Assembly (NCBI GenBank): GCA_963811775.1
Contig: CAWESO010000010.1
Span: 124,001 to 188,000 of the forward strand
Length of the DNA stretch: 64,000 nt
Origin: Chersky-840 sp963811775
GTDB taxonomy: Bacteria; Actinomycetota; Acidimicrobiia; Acidimicrobiales; UBA8190
Direction of reading: 5' to 3'
Position numbers and translations under genes: made by a program. The number at the start of each line of letters is the position of its first letter. Position 1 is the first letter of the stretch. This document shows positions 9,408-19,860 of this stretch, in pieces. The notes below the pieces were generated by a model. That model worked only from the letters and a program-made list of their open reading frames with translations, was not told the DNA's origin and searched no databases.

Positions 9408-10868
9408 TCAGAACTCGAGGGCGCTCAGCTCGGGCACGGTCCCCACCGCCCGTTCCCGGGCCGCCAACCAGCGCTCCCGGAGGCCGGACCGGGTGCGCTC
9501 GGTGGCGGTGGGCTCGACGACGGCCGAGGGCCGCCAGGCCGCGGCGACCTCGGCTTCGTCGGCCCAGACCCCGAGCGCCATGCCGGCCAGGTACGCGGCC
9601 CCGAGGGTGGTGGCCTCGGTCACCGGCGAGATCTCGACCGGTCTCCCCACCGCGTCGGCCAGGGCGGCGACGAAGGTGGGATTGGCCGACATGCCGCCGT
9701 CGACGCGCAGCGTCTCGATGGTCATGGCCGTGTCGGCCTCGGCCGCCTCGAGGAGGTCCGCGCCCCGGTGCGCCACGCCCTCGAGCACGGCCCGCACCAT
9801 CTCGGGCCGCCCCGTGCCCCGCGTGATCCCCACGAAGGTGCCGCGCGCCCCGAAGTCCCACACCGGTGTGCCCAGTCCGAGCAGGGCCGGCACGAACCAC
9901 ACGTCGCCGGTGTCCGCGCACGACGCGGCGACCCGGTGCGAGTCCGCCGCGGTGTCGATGATGCCCAGGTCGTCGCGCAGCCATTCCACGCACATGCCGG
10001 CCGAGAGCATCACGGCCTCGACACCCCAGGTCTTGGTGCCGGCCCGTTGCCACGCCACGATGGGGAAGGTGCCGGCCCCGCCGCGTCGCACGAATCCGGG
10101 TCGCAGCTCGCCCACGCACAGGTCGAGCATCCCGCCCGTGCCGAAGGTGGCCTTGGCCAACCCCGGGCGCGTGCAGCCCTGGCCGACGAGCGACGCCTGC
10201 TGGTCGCCGGCGATGCCGCAGATGACCGGGGCACCGGCCAGCGCGCCCGCCTCGCCCACCGCGCCCGACGAGTCGACGATGGCGGGGAGGACCCCCCGGG
10301 GGATGCGCAGCGCGTCGAGCATGGCGTCGTCCCAGTCCGAGCCGTCCTGCCCGAGCAGCCCGGTGACGCCGGCGTTGGTGGCATCGGTGACGTGCAGCGA
10401 CCCCCCCGACAGCGACCACGCCACCCACGTGTCCACCGTCCCGAAGCACAGGTCGCGGCTGCGATCGGGATCGGCCAGGTCGAGGAGCATGGCGAGCTTG
10501 GTGGCCGACTCGTTGGGCGCCACCCGGATGCCCTGGTCCCGCAGCACGAGGCACGTGCCCACCGTCCGCAGGTCCTGCCAGCCGAGGCCGGGCCCGACCG
10601 GCTCGCCGCTGTCGCGGTCCCACACGATGGTCGAGGCCCGCTGGTTGGCGATCCCGACCCCGGCCACCGGACCCGCCGCGCCCAGCGCGGCGCCGGCCAC
10701 CTCGAGCACGGCCGCCGCCATGGCCACGGCGTCGAATTCCACGAACCCCGGTGCCGGGGACGAGGGCAGCACCTCGACGTGGTGGACGTGGTCGATGGTG
10801 CCGTGCGCGTCGACGACCCCGGCGCGCACGCCCGAGGTCCCCACGTCGATCACGAGGACGCCGCTCAC
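9408..10868 (-). CDS. glpK: Glycerol kinase-like FGGY carbohydrate kinase
   Basis: About 486 residues from a GTG that overlaps the preceding stop as GTGA. The N-terminal phosphate-binding motif is VIDVGTSGVRAG; the substrate-loop region is NQRAST, then GLGWQDLRT; the C-terminal nucleotide domain has VDGGMSANP and ATTLGAAYLAG. These are family FGGY signatures and agree with glycerol kinase, which makes sn-glycerol 3-phosphate from glycerol and ATP. The order glpD - FAD oxidase - glpK supports a glycerol role; another sugar-alcohol substrate cannot be excluded. It is the last gene of the operon. Confidence 0.85.
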   Translation of the reverse strand: MSGVLVIDVGTSGVRAGVVDAHGTIDHVHHVEVLPSSPAPGFVEFDAVAMAAAVLEVAGAALGAAGPVAGVGIANQRASTIVWDRDSGEPVGPGLGWQDLRTVGTCLVLRDQGIRVAPNESATKLAMLLDLADPDRSRDLCFGTVDTWVAWSLSGGSLHVTDATNAGVTGLLGQDGSDWDDAMLDALRIPRGVLPAIVDSSGAVGEAGALAGAPVICGIAGDQQASLVGQGCTRPGLAKATFGTGGMLDLCVGELRPGFVRRGGAGTFPIVAWQRAGTKTWGVEAVMLSAGMCVEWLRDDLGIIDTAADSHRVAASCADTGDVWFVPALLGLGTPVWDFGARGTFVGITRGTGRPEMVRAVLEGVAHRGADLLEAAEADTAMTIETLRVDGGMSANPTFVAALADAVGRPVEISPVTEATTLGAAYLAGMALGVWADEAEVAAAWRPSAVVEPTATERTRSGLRERWLAARERAVGTVPELSALEF

Positions 10869-12402
10869 GGCCAACCCACCTCGCCGAACGGAGACGGCAG
10901 GCCGAGCTTCCCCGGGTTGAGGATGCCGCGGGGGTCGAGGCTCTCCTTCAGCCCCACCAGCACGTCGAAGGCACCGCCGAGGGCGTCGGCCAGGAAGCGG
11001 CCCCGGTTGATGCCCACGCCGTGGTGGTGGCTGATGGCACCCCCGTGGGCGCGCACCGCCTCCATCACGGCGCGCCACGCGTCGTTGTAGTATCGCTCGG
11101 CCCAGGCGTCGGCGTCGGCTTCGGCCGGGGCGCCCTCGGGCGCGTCGGTCCCGGCATCGGGCATGCGGCCGGCGAAGGTGAAATAGAGACAGGCCCCGTC
11201 GACGTAGGCGTGGCTCTGGTGCGCCGACGCGGCGAGGGTGCCGTCGACCCCGACCAGCGCCGCGACGCAGTCGTCGTAGAGGCGGGGGAGCGCCGACCAC
11301 CGCGCCGCGATCTCGATGGTGTCGACGACGATCCCGGCCCGGTACAGCGGGGCCAGGGCCGAGACGTCGTTGCGGTGCCCCATCCACCGTTCGACGATGC
11401 CCACGTCGAGCTCGGTGGCGCCCGCCGCGCCGCACTCGGCGTCGACGATGGCCAACGTGGCGTCGAGCAGTCCCTGGTCGGCTTCGTCCAGGACCACCAG
11501 GGCGCTGTGCCCGGTGACCTCGAAGTTGCGGGCCGACTCGGTGCCGTCGTAGAGGCGCAGCACGGCCGGGGTGGCGCCCCGGCGCAGGATGCGGCGACAC
11601 ACCTCGAGCCCCTCGGCGAAGCCGCCGAAGCCGTAGGCGCGGCGCCCCTCGGCCGGGGCCAGCGGGTGCAGCCGCAGCTGGGCGGCGGTGATGACGCCCA
11701 GCACCCCCTCGGACCCCACGAAGAGCTGGGTCAGGTCGGGGCCCATCGCCGCGCGTGGCCCCGCCCCGCCCGTCGTGATGACGCGTCCGTCGGCCAGGGC
11801 CACTTCGAGCCCGGTCACCATGTCCTCGATCTTGCCGTAGCGCGTCGAGTACTGGCCCGCGCCGCGACACGCCACCCAGCCCCCGACCGTGGACAGGTCC
11901 ATGGACTGCGGCCAGTGCCCGGCGGTGACGCCGTGGGCGCGCAACCCGGCCTCGAAGTCGGGGCCGAACGTGCCGGGGAGGACGTCGGCCACGAGGGAGG
12001 TGGTGTCGACGTCGACGATCCCGGCCAGCGCGGACAGGTCGAGCGAGACGCCTCCGAACACGGGGATGCTCGACCCGCACACGCCCGAGCGCCCCGCCAT
12101 GGCCGTCACCGGGACGCGGGCGTCATGACACGCGGCGAGCACCGCCGCCACCTGCGACGCGTCGGCGGGTCGTGCCACCACGGCGGGGCGGGCCGGCACC
12201 GCGCCGCGCGTGGCCCAGCGGATGGCCAGTGGCCACCAGTCCCGCCCGGCCTCGGCCCGCACCGAGTCGTCGGTGCTCACCAGCGCGCACACGGAGCGGA
12301 GCCGCTCGAGCAGGGCGTCGTCGACCGGCACGCGCGGCCCGGACAGGCGGTCGGTCACCGTCGCGGGTGCGGCGTCGATGGGCGTGACCGGGGTGGGGGT
12401 GC

Positions 12403-12406
<4 letters not shown>
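10865..12406 (-). CDS. FAD-linked oxidase, alkyldihydroxyacetonephosphate synthase-like
   Basis: A 513-residue flavoprotein of the PCMH/vanillyl-alcohol oxidase superfamily. The FAD pyrophosphate loop (AMAGRSGVCGSSIP) is near residue 105 and GHWPQSMDLSTVGGWVACRG near 170 contacts the flavin. SEGVLGVIT is the usual mid-domain motif, and the C-terminus has HHHGVGINRG and the ILNPGKL end. The triple His before GVG is typical of alkylglycerone-phosphate synthases and close relatives. Both start and stop overlap neighbouring genes by four bases (GTGA), so the three proteins are translated in step. Its likely substrate is a glycerol-phosphate or glycolate-type compound; an ether-lipid role is possible but unproven. 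Confidence 0.85.
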
Positions 12407-14202
<1,796 letters not shown>

Positions 14203-14301
14203 CCGACCAGCCTGCCACAGCCCGGATCCGCTCCTCGGTGGCGAACCGGCCCTCCCGAGGGGGCCGACGGCACCCTCCGAGGCCCCGTGACGAGGGATTT
14301 C

Positions 14302-14314
14302 GACAACGGTTGTC
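14302..14314. promoter_or_regulatory. Fur/PerR-type operator candidate (GACAACGGTTGTC)
   Basis: A perfect 13-bp inverted repeat (six-base arms around a central G) lies 36 bases before the regulator's ATG and about 100 bases before glpD. A degenerate second copy of the same half-sites follows immediately (ACAATCGTTGG, 14320-14330), the spacing expected for overlapping Fur-family boxes. Binding is inferred from position and symmetry. Confidence 0.55.
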
Positions 14315-14349
14315 AAGAAACAATCGTTGGTGATAGCGTGGTCGGCGTC

Positions 14350-14805
14350 ATGAAATCGCCGGACGAGCTCACGGACCTGTTCCGCGCCCAGGGGCGCAAG
14401 ATCACGGCCCAACGCCAGTGCATCTTCCGCGTGCTCTACGGCGACGTGAGCCATCCCACGGCCGAGTCCATCCACGCCGAGGCCAAGGCGCACATGGAGA
14501 CGATCTCGCTCAAGACCGTCTACCAGACCCTGCACGAGCTGGCCGCCATGGGAGAGATCGTCGCCCTCGACCTCGGCACGGGGATGACGCGCTTCGACCC
14601 CAACGTGGACGGGACCCATCACCATCTCGTGTGCCGCGGCTGCGGCAAGGTGCGCGACCTGCACGCCGACTTCAGCGACGTGACCGTGCCGAGCGGCGCG
14701 GACGAGGGATTCGACGTGGGTGCGGCCGAAGTCGTGTTCCGGGGTCGCTGCCGCGACTGCCGACGCGCCGCGAGCACCCCCCGGCGGGCGAAGGCGAGCG
14801 CATAG
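14350..14805 (+). CDS. Fur-family transcriptional regulator (PerR-like)
   Basis: About 151 residues from ATG 14350; an upstream in-frame GTG at 14287 would add 21 residues running through the operator-like palindrome and is less likely. The N-terminal winged helix covers about 1-80 (ITAQRQCIFRVLYG, ETISLKTVYQTLHELAAMG). Metal-site His residues include the GTHHHLVCRGCGKV segment, and a second CxxC (CRDCRR) completes a structural zinc site. The family senses iron, zinc or peroxide. PerR-type sensing is favoured because rubrerythrin follows 150 bases downstream. It probably binds the palindrome in its own promoter. Confidence 0.9.
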   Translation: MKSPDELTDLFRAQGRKITAQRQCIFRVLYGDVSHPTAESIHAEAKAHMETISLKTVYQTLHELAAMGEIVALDLGTGMTRFDPNVDGTHHHLVCRGCGKVRDLHADFSDVTVPSGADEGFDVGAAEVVFRGRCRDCRRAASTPRRAKASA

Positions 14806-14880
14806 CCGGGCCCCGCCCGCCCGAGAGCCGCCGGTATCGGCCACCGAGATTTGCGAAGTCACGCTCCAACGACACAACCG

Positions 14881-14932
14881 ATGAACACAACCGATGAACA
14901 CAACCGATGAACACAACCGATGAACACAACCG
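14881..14932 (+). repeat. Four perfect 13-bp tandem repeats (ATGAACACAACCG)
   Basis: Four identical head-to-tail copies, preceded by a partial copy (14870-14880) and followed by ATGAAGGAG, which starts a fifth unit and supplies the ribosome-binding site of rubrerythrin. The array therefore occupies the leader of the rubrerythrin gene. Copy-number change would alter leader length. Confidence 0.95.
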
Positions 14933-14953
14933 ATGAAGGAGAAAGGGAACACT

Positions 14954-15373
14954 GTGCCCAAGCTGAAGGGATCCCAGACCGAGACGAACCTGAAGGAGGC
15001 GTTCGCAGGCGAGAGCCAGGCCAACCGCAGGTACCTCTACTTCGCCCAGAAGGCCGACGTGGAGGGCTACCCCGACGTGGCCGCCCTGTTCCGTTCCGTG
15101 GCCGAGGGCGAGACCGGACACGCCTTCGGACACTTCGACTTCCTGCGCGAGGTCGGCGACCCGGTGACCGGCGTCCCCGTCGGCCCCACCACCGACAACC
15201 TGAAGTCGGCCGTGGAGGGTGAGACCTACGAGTACACCGAGATGTACCCAGGCTTCGCCCGCACGGCGCGCGACGAGGGGTTCGAAGAGATCGCCGATTG
15301 GCTCGAGACCCTGGCGCGCGCCGAGAAGAGCCACGCCGGGCGTTTCACCGAGGGCCTGAAATCGCTCACCTGA
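14954..15373 (+). CDS. Rubrerythrin (short form, no rubredoxin domain)
   Basis: About 139 residues from GTG 14954, which follows GAAGGAGAAAGGG; an ATG at 14933 lies inside the tandem repeat and is less likely. The four-helix ferritin-like fold has the diiron motifs EAFAGESQANRRY (Glu) and EGETGHAFGHFDF in the first half, and EGETYEYTEMYP and ARAEKSHAGRF in the second. The C-terminal Cys-containing rubredoxin domain found in classical rubrerythrins is absent, so electrons must come from a separate donor. The likely role is reduction of hydrogen peroxide in the cytosol. Proximity to the Fur/PerR-type gene suggests peroxide control. Confidence 0.93.
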   Translation: MPKLKGSQTETNLKEAFAGESQANRRYLYFAQKADVEGYPDVAALFRSVAEGETGHAFGHFDFLREVGDPVTGVPVGPTTDNLKSAVEGETYEYTEMYPGFARTARDEGFEEIADWLETLARAEKSHAGRFTEGLKSLT

Positions 15374-15501
15374 GCGAACTCGAGCCGCTGGCCGCAGCGC
15401 CACCCGATCGGCGCACGATCGGCGCACGGCGCCGGTGACACCGACGCGCGGGCCGGCCCGGATCCCCGGGTCGGCCCGACGCATCTCGCGAGGAGCACGC
15501 C

Positions 15502-16149
15502 ATGGAAGCCCGTAGCCGGATGCTGACACTCGACGACATCTCGGACCTGCGCGCCTACGAACGCGAGCGCGAGGCGTACCGCCGCGCCGTCATCGAGATC
15601 AAGCGGCGCCGCCGGGTGGCGGTGGGCCCCATCCTGTCGCTCGTGTTCGAGAACCGCGAGACGATGCGCTCGCAGATCCAGGAGATGGCCCGGGCCGAGC
15701 GCATGGTGACCGACGAGCAGATCCAGAAGGAGCTCGACATCTACAACGCGCTCATCCCCGAGCCCGGTGAGCTCTCCGCCACCCTGTTCATCGAGCTCAC
15801 CGGGGAGCACGCCCTGCGCGACTGGCTGCCCCGGCTGGTGGGGATCGAGCACGCCGTGGTCCTCCGGCTCCCCGAGCAAGACCCGGCCCGCGAGATCGGG
15901 GGGGCGGTGGAGGCCCTGGGCGAGGGGGAGACGGTCCGGGCCGTGCCCGAGGCCGCCCACGAGGAGGCCCTGACCAGGCCCGAGATCACGGCCTCGGTCC
16001 ACTACATCCGCTTCGCCCTCACGCCCGCCCAGGTCCAGCGGTTCGCGGCGGGCCCGGTGACCCTGGCCGTCGACCACCCCGAGTACCGGGCCGAATCCGT
16101 ATTGTCCGACGAGGTGCGGGCCGAGCTCCTCACCGACCTGCGACCCTGA
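15502..16149 (+). CDS. DUF3501 family protein
   Basis: A 215-residue soluble protein matching the DUF3501 pattern: N-terminal LDDISDLRAYEREREAYR, the central FENRETMRSQIQEMARAE, and an acidic C-terminal half. It has a GAGGAG ribosome-binding site before ATG 15502; a second Met six codons in is an alternative. DUF3501 genes commonly follow rubrerythrin in actinobacteria and proteobacteria, as here (128-base gap), which suggests a role in peroxide or redox handling. Its biochemical function is not known to me. Confidence 0.85.
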   Translation: MEARSRMLTLDDISDLRAYEREREAYRRAVIEIKRRRRVAVGPILSLVFENRETMRSQIQEMARAERMVTDEQIQKELDIYNALIPEPGELSATLFIELTGEHALRDWLPRLVGIEHAVVLRLPEQDPAREIGGAVEALGEGETVRAVPEAAHEEALTRPEITASVHYIRFALTPAQVQRFAAGPVTLAVDHPEYRAESVLSDEVRAELLTDLRP

Positions 16150-16308
16150 GGGGGACCGCTCCTACCTGCGCCTTTGGAGCTCCCCCCGATCCCGGCGCCG
16201 GGATGGCCCGGGACCGGACACGGCGCCCGAGGGGCATCGCCACCAGGGTGTTCTTTACACGGGCAGCGCCGTGCGCTTTACTTGTAGTTCCGCTGATTCT
16301 CCTCCCAG

Positions 16309-16322
16309 GGGACCATTGTCCC
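16309..16322. promoter_or_regulatory. Inverted repeat in the whiB upstream region
   Basis: GGGAC-CATT-GTCCC lies about 80 bases before the whiB start in an AT-rich stretch that differs from the GC-rich surroundings, as expected for a promoter region. It could be an operator or part of a weak terminator for the DUF3501 gene; symmetry and position are the only evidence. Confidence 0.3.
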
Positions 16323-16400
16323 TGGTCAAAGGGTAATTGACGGAAAAACTCACATAGCGTAAAAATACAAACACACAGAGTGCTTGAGGAAGTGACTCCA

Positions 16401-16643
16401 ATGACCGCCCCCTCCGTCGCCACGTGGCGCAAGCGAGCAGCCTGTCAGGGCATCGACCCTGAGGTCTTCTACCCGGCATCCGATGAGGACGCCGAAGAGG
16501 CCAAGGAGCTCTGCGCCGTATGCCCGGTCCGCCAGGCCTGCCTCGAGCATGCCCTGGCCAACCGCGAGCGCGAAGGCGTCTGGGGCGGAGCCACCGAACG
16601 CGAGCGCCGTCGGATCCTGAGGCAGCGTCGCAAGTCGGCCTAG
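16401..16643 (+). CDS. WhiB-family iron-sulfur transcriptional regulator
   Basis: An 80-residue protein from ATG 16401, which follows GAGGAAG; a GTG at 16380 would add seven residues. Four cysteines (15, 38, 41, 47; spacing C-x22-C-x2-C-x5-C) hold a [4Fe-4S] cluster, and the turn GVWGG at 59-63 precedes a basic C-terminal tail (RERRRILRQRRKSA) that binds DNA. WhiB proteins are found only in actinobacteria and their phages and act with sigma factors in redox or developmental control. The long AT-rich upstream region suggests independent regulation. Confidence 0.95.
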   Translation: MTAPSVATWRKRAACQGIDPEVFYPASDEDAEEAKELCAVCPVRQACLEHALANREREGVWGGATERERRRILRQRRKSA

Positions 16644-16665
16644 CGCGGCGCTCTACGCTGCCGGC

Positions 16666-17133
16666 GTGAGCGGAACCATCGCGTCGCGCCTGGCGGAACT
16701 GGGACTGACCCTGTACGGGCCGCACCCGCCGCATGACCCGCTGGACGCGGTCGTCGTGCACGGGGGCGTGGCCCGGACATCGGGGCAACTGCCGCGCATC
16801 GACGGCGAGCTGACGTGCGTGGGCACGCTCGGCGACGACGTCACGGTGGAGGAAGGGTCGCGCGCGGCCGAGGTCTGCGCGCTCAACGCCCTGGCCGTGC
16901 TGGAGCAGGCGCTCGGCACCCTCGACCGCGTGGCCCGCGTCCTGACCGTGACGGGCTTCGTCGCCTCGACCCCCGACTTCCACGAGCAACCGGCCGTGGT
17001 GGACGGGGCCAGTACCGTGCTGCACCGGGTCTTCGGTGCGGAGGGCCGCCACACCCGGTCCGCCATCGGTGTGGCCGCGCTGCCCCGCGGTGGTGCGGTC
17101 GAGATCGAGGTCACCGTCGCCCTGCGCGACTAG
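16666..17133 (+). CDS. RidA/YjgF-family protein
   Basis: A 155-residue protein from GTG 16666. It shows the longer YjgF-like subfamily pattern: GGVARTSGQLPRIDGELTCVGTLGDDV, then ALNALAVLEQALGTLDRVARVL, and the C-terminal AIGVAALPRGGAVEIEVTVAL. Classical RidA proteins deaminate reactive enamines and imines; in this subfamily the arginine and glutamate typical of that activity are less constant, so enzyme activity is uncertain. It sits 22 bases after whiB and 87 bases before an acyl-CoA dehydrogenase. Confidence 0.85.
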   Translation: MSGTIASRLAELGLTLYGPHPPHDPLDAVVVHGGVARTSGQLPRIDGELTCVGTLGDDVTVEEGSRAAEVCALNALAVLEQALGTLDRVARVLTVTGFVASTPDFHEQPAVVDGASTVLHRVFGAEGRHTRSAIGVAALPRGGAVEIEVTVALRD

Positions 17134-17219
17134 GAGACGGCGCGACGAGGTCACGGCGCGTCCCCGTTGGCATCGTGTCCGGTAGGCGACGGCCCGGCCC
17201 GCAGGCGTAGCCTCCGGCG

Positions 17220-18395
17220 ATGGATTTCGATCTTTCCTCCGAGCTGACCGAGCTCCAGGCGGCGGTGCGGCGCCTGGCGCGCGACAAGGTGAAGCCCCGG
17301 GCCCGGGAGATCGACCGCAGCGGCGAGTACCCGACCGATATCTTCGACGCCTTCCGCGACGCCGGGCTCCTCGGCCTGTGCATCCCCGAGGCCTACGGCG
17401 GGTCGGGGGCGGGGATCCTGGGCCTCACCATCGCCATCGAAGAGGTGGCCAAGTACTCCAACGCGGCGGCCCTCATGCTGCTGCTCACCCGGCTGCCGAC
17501 GGGCCCCGTCATGATCGCGGGGACCGAGGAACAGAAGCAGCGGTACCTGCCCGACCTGGCCACCGGGTCGACGCGCGCCGCCTTCGGGCTGTCGGAGCCC
17601 CAGGCCGGCAGCGACGTCATGGGCATGCGGACGCGCGCCACGCCCGATCCCGAGGTGGCGGGCGGCTGGGTCCTCAACGGCACCAAGTGCTGGATGTCGG
17701 GCGTGCGTGAGGCCGACTGGTACACGGTGTTCGCCAAGAGCGGGGACCCCGCCAGCCGGGCGCACGACTCGGTCACCGCCTTCATCGTGGAACGACGCTG
17801 GCCCGGCGTGGACGTCGGCCGCATCGACCACAAGATGGGGGTGCGCGGCGTCGACACCGGCGAGCTCCTCCTCAGCGACGTGCGCGTCCCGGCCGGCAAC
17901 GTCATCGGCGAGGTGGGTGGCTTCCGCCTGGCGATGCTCGGGCTCAATTCCATGCGGCCCGTCGTGGCGGCCCGGGGCATCGGCCTGGCCGAGGGCGCGC
18001 TCATGTACGCCACCGAGTACGTCCGCCAGCGCGCCGCCTTCGGCAAGACGATCGCCGACTTCCAGGGTGTGCAATGGGAGATCGCCAAGTGCGCGGTGGA
18101 CCTCGAGGCGGCCCGGCTCCTCACCTACCGCGCCGCCTGGCTCGCCGATCAGGGCAAGTTCACCAAGGAGTGGGTGCCCATGCTCTCGGCGGCCAAGTAC
18201 CACGCCACCGAGCTGGCCGTGCGGGCCTCGGGGCTGGCCGTGCAGCTGCTGGGGGCGGCGGGGTACATGGAGGACCATCCCACCGAGCAGTGGTACCGCG
18301 ACGCCAAGCAGCTGACCATCGTGGAGGGCACGAGCCAGGTCCAGCTGGGCCTGGTGGCGCGGGGCGTGCTCGATCACGACCTGTGGTGGGACTGA
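17220..18395 (+). CDS. Acyl-CoA dehydrogenase
   Basis: A 391-residue flavoenzyme of normal family length. The N-terminal helical domain has LCIPEAYGGSGAG; the middle beta domain has FGLSEPQAGSDVMGMRT and KCWMSG for FAD; the C-terminal domain has QRAAFGKTIADFQGVQWEIA, LLGAAGYMEDHPTEQWYRDAK and the end motif IVEGTSQVQ, where the glutamate is the usual catalytic base. It introduces an alpha-beta double bond into an acyl-CoA and passes electrons to ETF. The chain length it prefers cannot be judged. Its stop lies within a few bases of the trpD start, an unusual pairing. Confidence 0.93.
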   Translation: MDFDLSSELTELQAAVRRLARDKVKPRAREIDRSGEYPTDIFDAFRDAGLLGLCIPEAYGGSGAGILGLTIAIEEVAKYSNAAALMLLLTRLPTGPVMIAGTEEQKQRYLPDLATGSTRAAFGLSEPQAGSDVMGMRTRATPDPEVAGGWVLNGTKCWMSGVREADWYTVFAKSGDPASRAHDSVTAFIVERRWPGVDVGRIDHKMGVRGVDTGELLLSDVRVPAGNVIGEVGGFRLAMLGLNSMRPVVAARGIGLAEGALMYATEYVRQRAAFGKTIADFQGVQWEIAKCAVDLEAARLLTYRAAWLADQGKFTKEWVPMLSAAKYHATELAVRASGLAVQLLGAAGYMEDHPTEQWYRDAKQLTIVEGTSQVQLGLVARGVLDHDLWWD

Positions 18396-18400
18396 TCGAC

Positions 18401-19513
18401 GTGCCCGGGAGCGAGCGCCCCGGCGCCGGGCCGCGCCACGCCGGCGATGACGGGGAGAGCGCCTTCGCCGCGCTGGGCGGGTGGCCGGGCGTGCTCGGCC
18501 GCCTGGTGGCGGGCCAGGACCTGGGCGCCGACGAAGCGGCTCTGACCCTGGGCGAGGTGCTCAGCGGCGAGGCCACCCCGGCGCAGATCGCCGCCTTCGT
18601 CATCGCCCTGCGGGCCAAGGGCGAGAGCATCGAGGAGATGACCGGGCTCGTGCGGGCCATGCTCGATCACGCCGAGCCCCTGCCGGTCCCGCGTCACGAG
18701 GAGGTGGTCGACACCTGCGGCACCGGAGGCGACCGCAGCCGGTCGATCAACGTGTCGACCATCGCCGCCCTGGTGGTGGCGGGTGCGGGTGCCAGGGTGT
18801 GCAAGCACGGCGGGCGCGCCGCGTCGTCGGCCGCCGGGTCGGCCGACGTCCTCGAATCGCTCGGCGTCGTCATCGACCTCGGCCCCGCCGGCGTGGCCCG
18901 CTGCATCGAGGAGGCGGGCATCGGGTTCTGCTTCGCGCCGCGCTTTCATCCGGCCATGCGTTTCGCCATCCCGGTCCGGCGAGAGCTCGGGGTTCCCACC
19001 GTCTTCAATTTCCTCGGCCCCCTGGCCAACCCGGCGCGCGCCGGGTTGCAGGTCGTCGGGGTGAGCGACCCGGCCATGGCCGACAAGATGCTCGGCGTCC
19101 TCGTGGCCAACGGGAGTCGGCGGGCCATGGTGGTGCACGGGGCCGACGGCCTCGACGAGCTGTCGACCACGGGACCGTCGACCGTGCTCGACGCCGGCCC
19201 CGACGGCGAGGTCCGGCGGGGGCGCGTCGACCCGGCCGACCTCGGGCTCGCCCCGGCCACGCTCGAGGACCTCCGGGGTGGGGACGCGGCGGACAACGCC
19301 GAGGTCGTGAGGCGCGTCCTCGGCGGGGAGCCGGGCCCCCACCGCGACATCGCCGTGCTCAACGCCGCGGCCGGCCTGGTGGTGGCGGGGCTGAGCGCGG
19401 ACCTGGCCGACGGCGTGGAGCGGGCCGCCGCGGTCATCGACGCCGGCGCCGCGCACGGCGCGCTCGAGAAGCTGGTGCGCATCTCGCGTGAGGCGGCCGC
19501 GGCGGCCTCTTGA
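18401..19513 (+). CDS. trpD: Anthranilate phosphoribosyltransferase
   Basis: About 370 residues from GTG 18401; in-frame GTGs at 18383 and 18386 overlap the preceding gene and are alternatives. It joins anthranilate to PRPP in tryptophan biosynthesis. The phosphoribosyl motif DTCGTGGDRSRSINVST is intact, followed by KHGGRAASSAAGSADVLESLGV and the anthranilate-site region FNFLGPLANPA. About 25 residues precede the conserved GGWPGVLGRL start of the family. No other trp gene is nearby, so it is detached from any operon and downstream of an acyl-CoA dehydrogenase. Confidence 0.93.
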   Translation: MPGSERPGAGPRHAGDDGESAFAALGGWPGVLGRLVAGQDLGADEAALTLGEVLSGEATPAQIAAFVIALRAKGESIEEMTGLVRAMLDHAEPLPVPRHEEVVDTCGTGGDRSRSINVSTIAALVVAGAGARVCKHGGRAASSAAGSADVLESLGVVIDLGPAGVARCIEEAGIGFCFAPRFHPAMRFAIPVRRELGVPTVFNFLGPLANPARAGLQVVGVSDPAMADKMLGVLVANGSRRAMVVHGADGLDELSTTGPSTVLDAGPDGEVRRGRVDPADLGLAPATLEDLRGGDAADNAEVVRRVLGGEPGPHRDIAVLNAAAGLVVAGLSADLADGVERAAAVIDAGAAHGALEKLVRISREAAAAAS

Positions 19514-19523
19514 TCGCCCGGTG

Positions 19524-19805
19524 TCAGGTCGAGCCGAGATCCCAGATGGCTTCGAGATCGTGGCGGCTGTAGGCCTTGAACGCCACCAGCGTCGTCGTCG
19601 ACTCGATCCCCGGCAGCGGAGCGATGCGGCCCGTGACCACCTCGGCGAGATCGTCGTGATGGCGCACGCGCACGATGGCGATGAGGTCGGCCACGCCGCC
19701 CGCCACCGAGAACACCTCGGTGATCCCGTCGGTGTCCGACAGCTCCTCGCACAGCGCGGCGATGCGTGAGGGCTCGGCGTCGATCAAGACGAAGGCGTGC
19801 AGCAC
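19524..19805 (-). CDS. Lrp/AsnC-type ligand-binding domain protein without DNA-binding domain
   Basis: A 93-residue stand-alone RAM (regulation of amino acid metabolism) domain, starting at GTG 19805. The hallmark pattern is GITEVFSVAGGVADLIAIVRV followed by ESTTTLVAFKAYS. Full Lrp regulators carry an N-terminal helix-turn-helix that is absent. Such short proteins may modulate amino-acid-dependent regulators or enzymes; the gene is convergent with trpD (10-base gap), a suggestive but unproven link. Confidence 0.85.
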   Translation of the reverse strand: MLHAFVLIDAEPSRIAALCEELSDTDGITEVFSVAGGVADLIAIVRVRHHDDLAEVVTGRIAPLPGIESTTTLVAFKAYSRHDLEAIWDLGST

Positions 19806-19860
19806 GCCATGAGCCTACCGACGACGCGGCTCCCGGGGCCGTGATTCCCCACCGTCGTCG

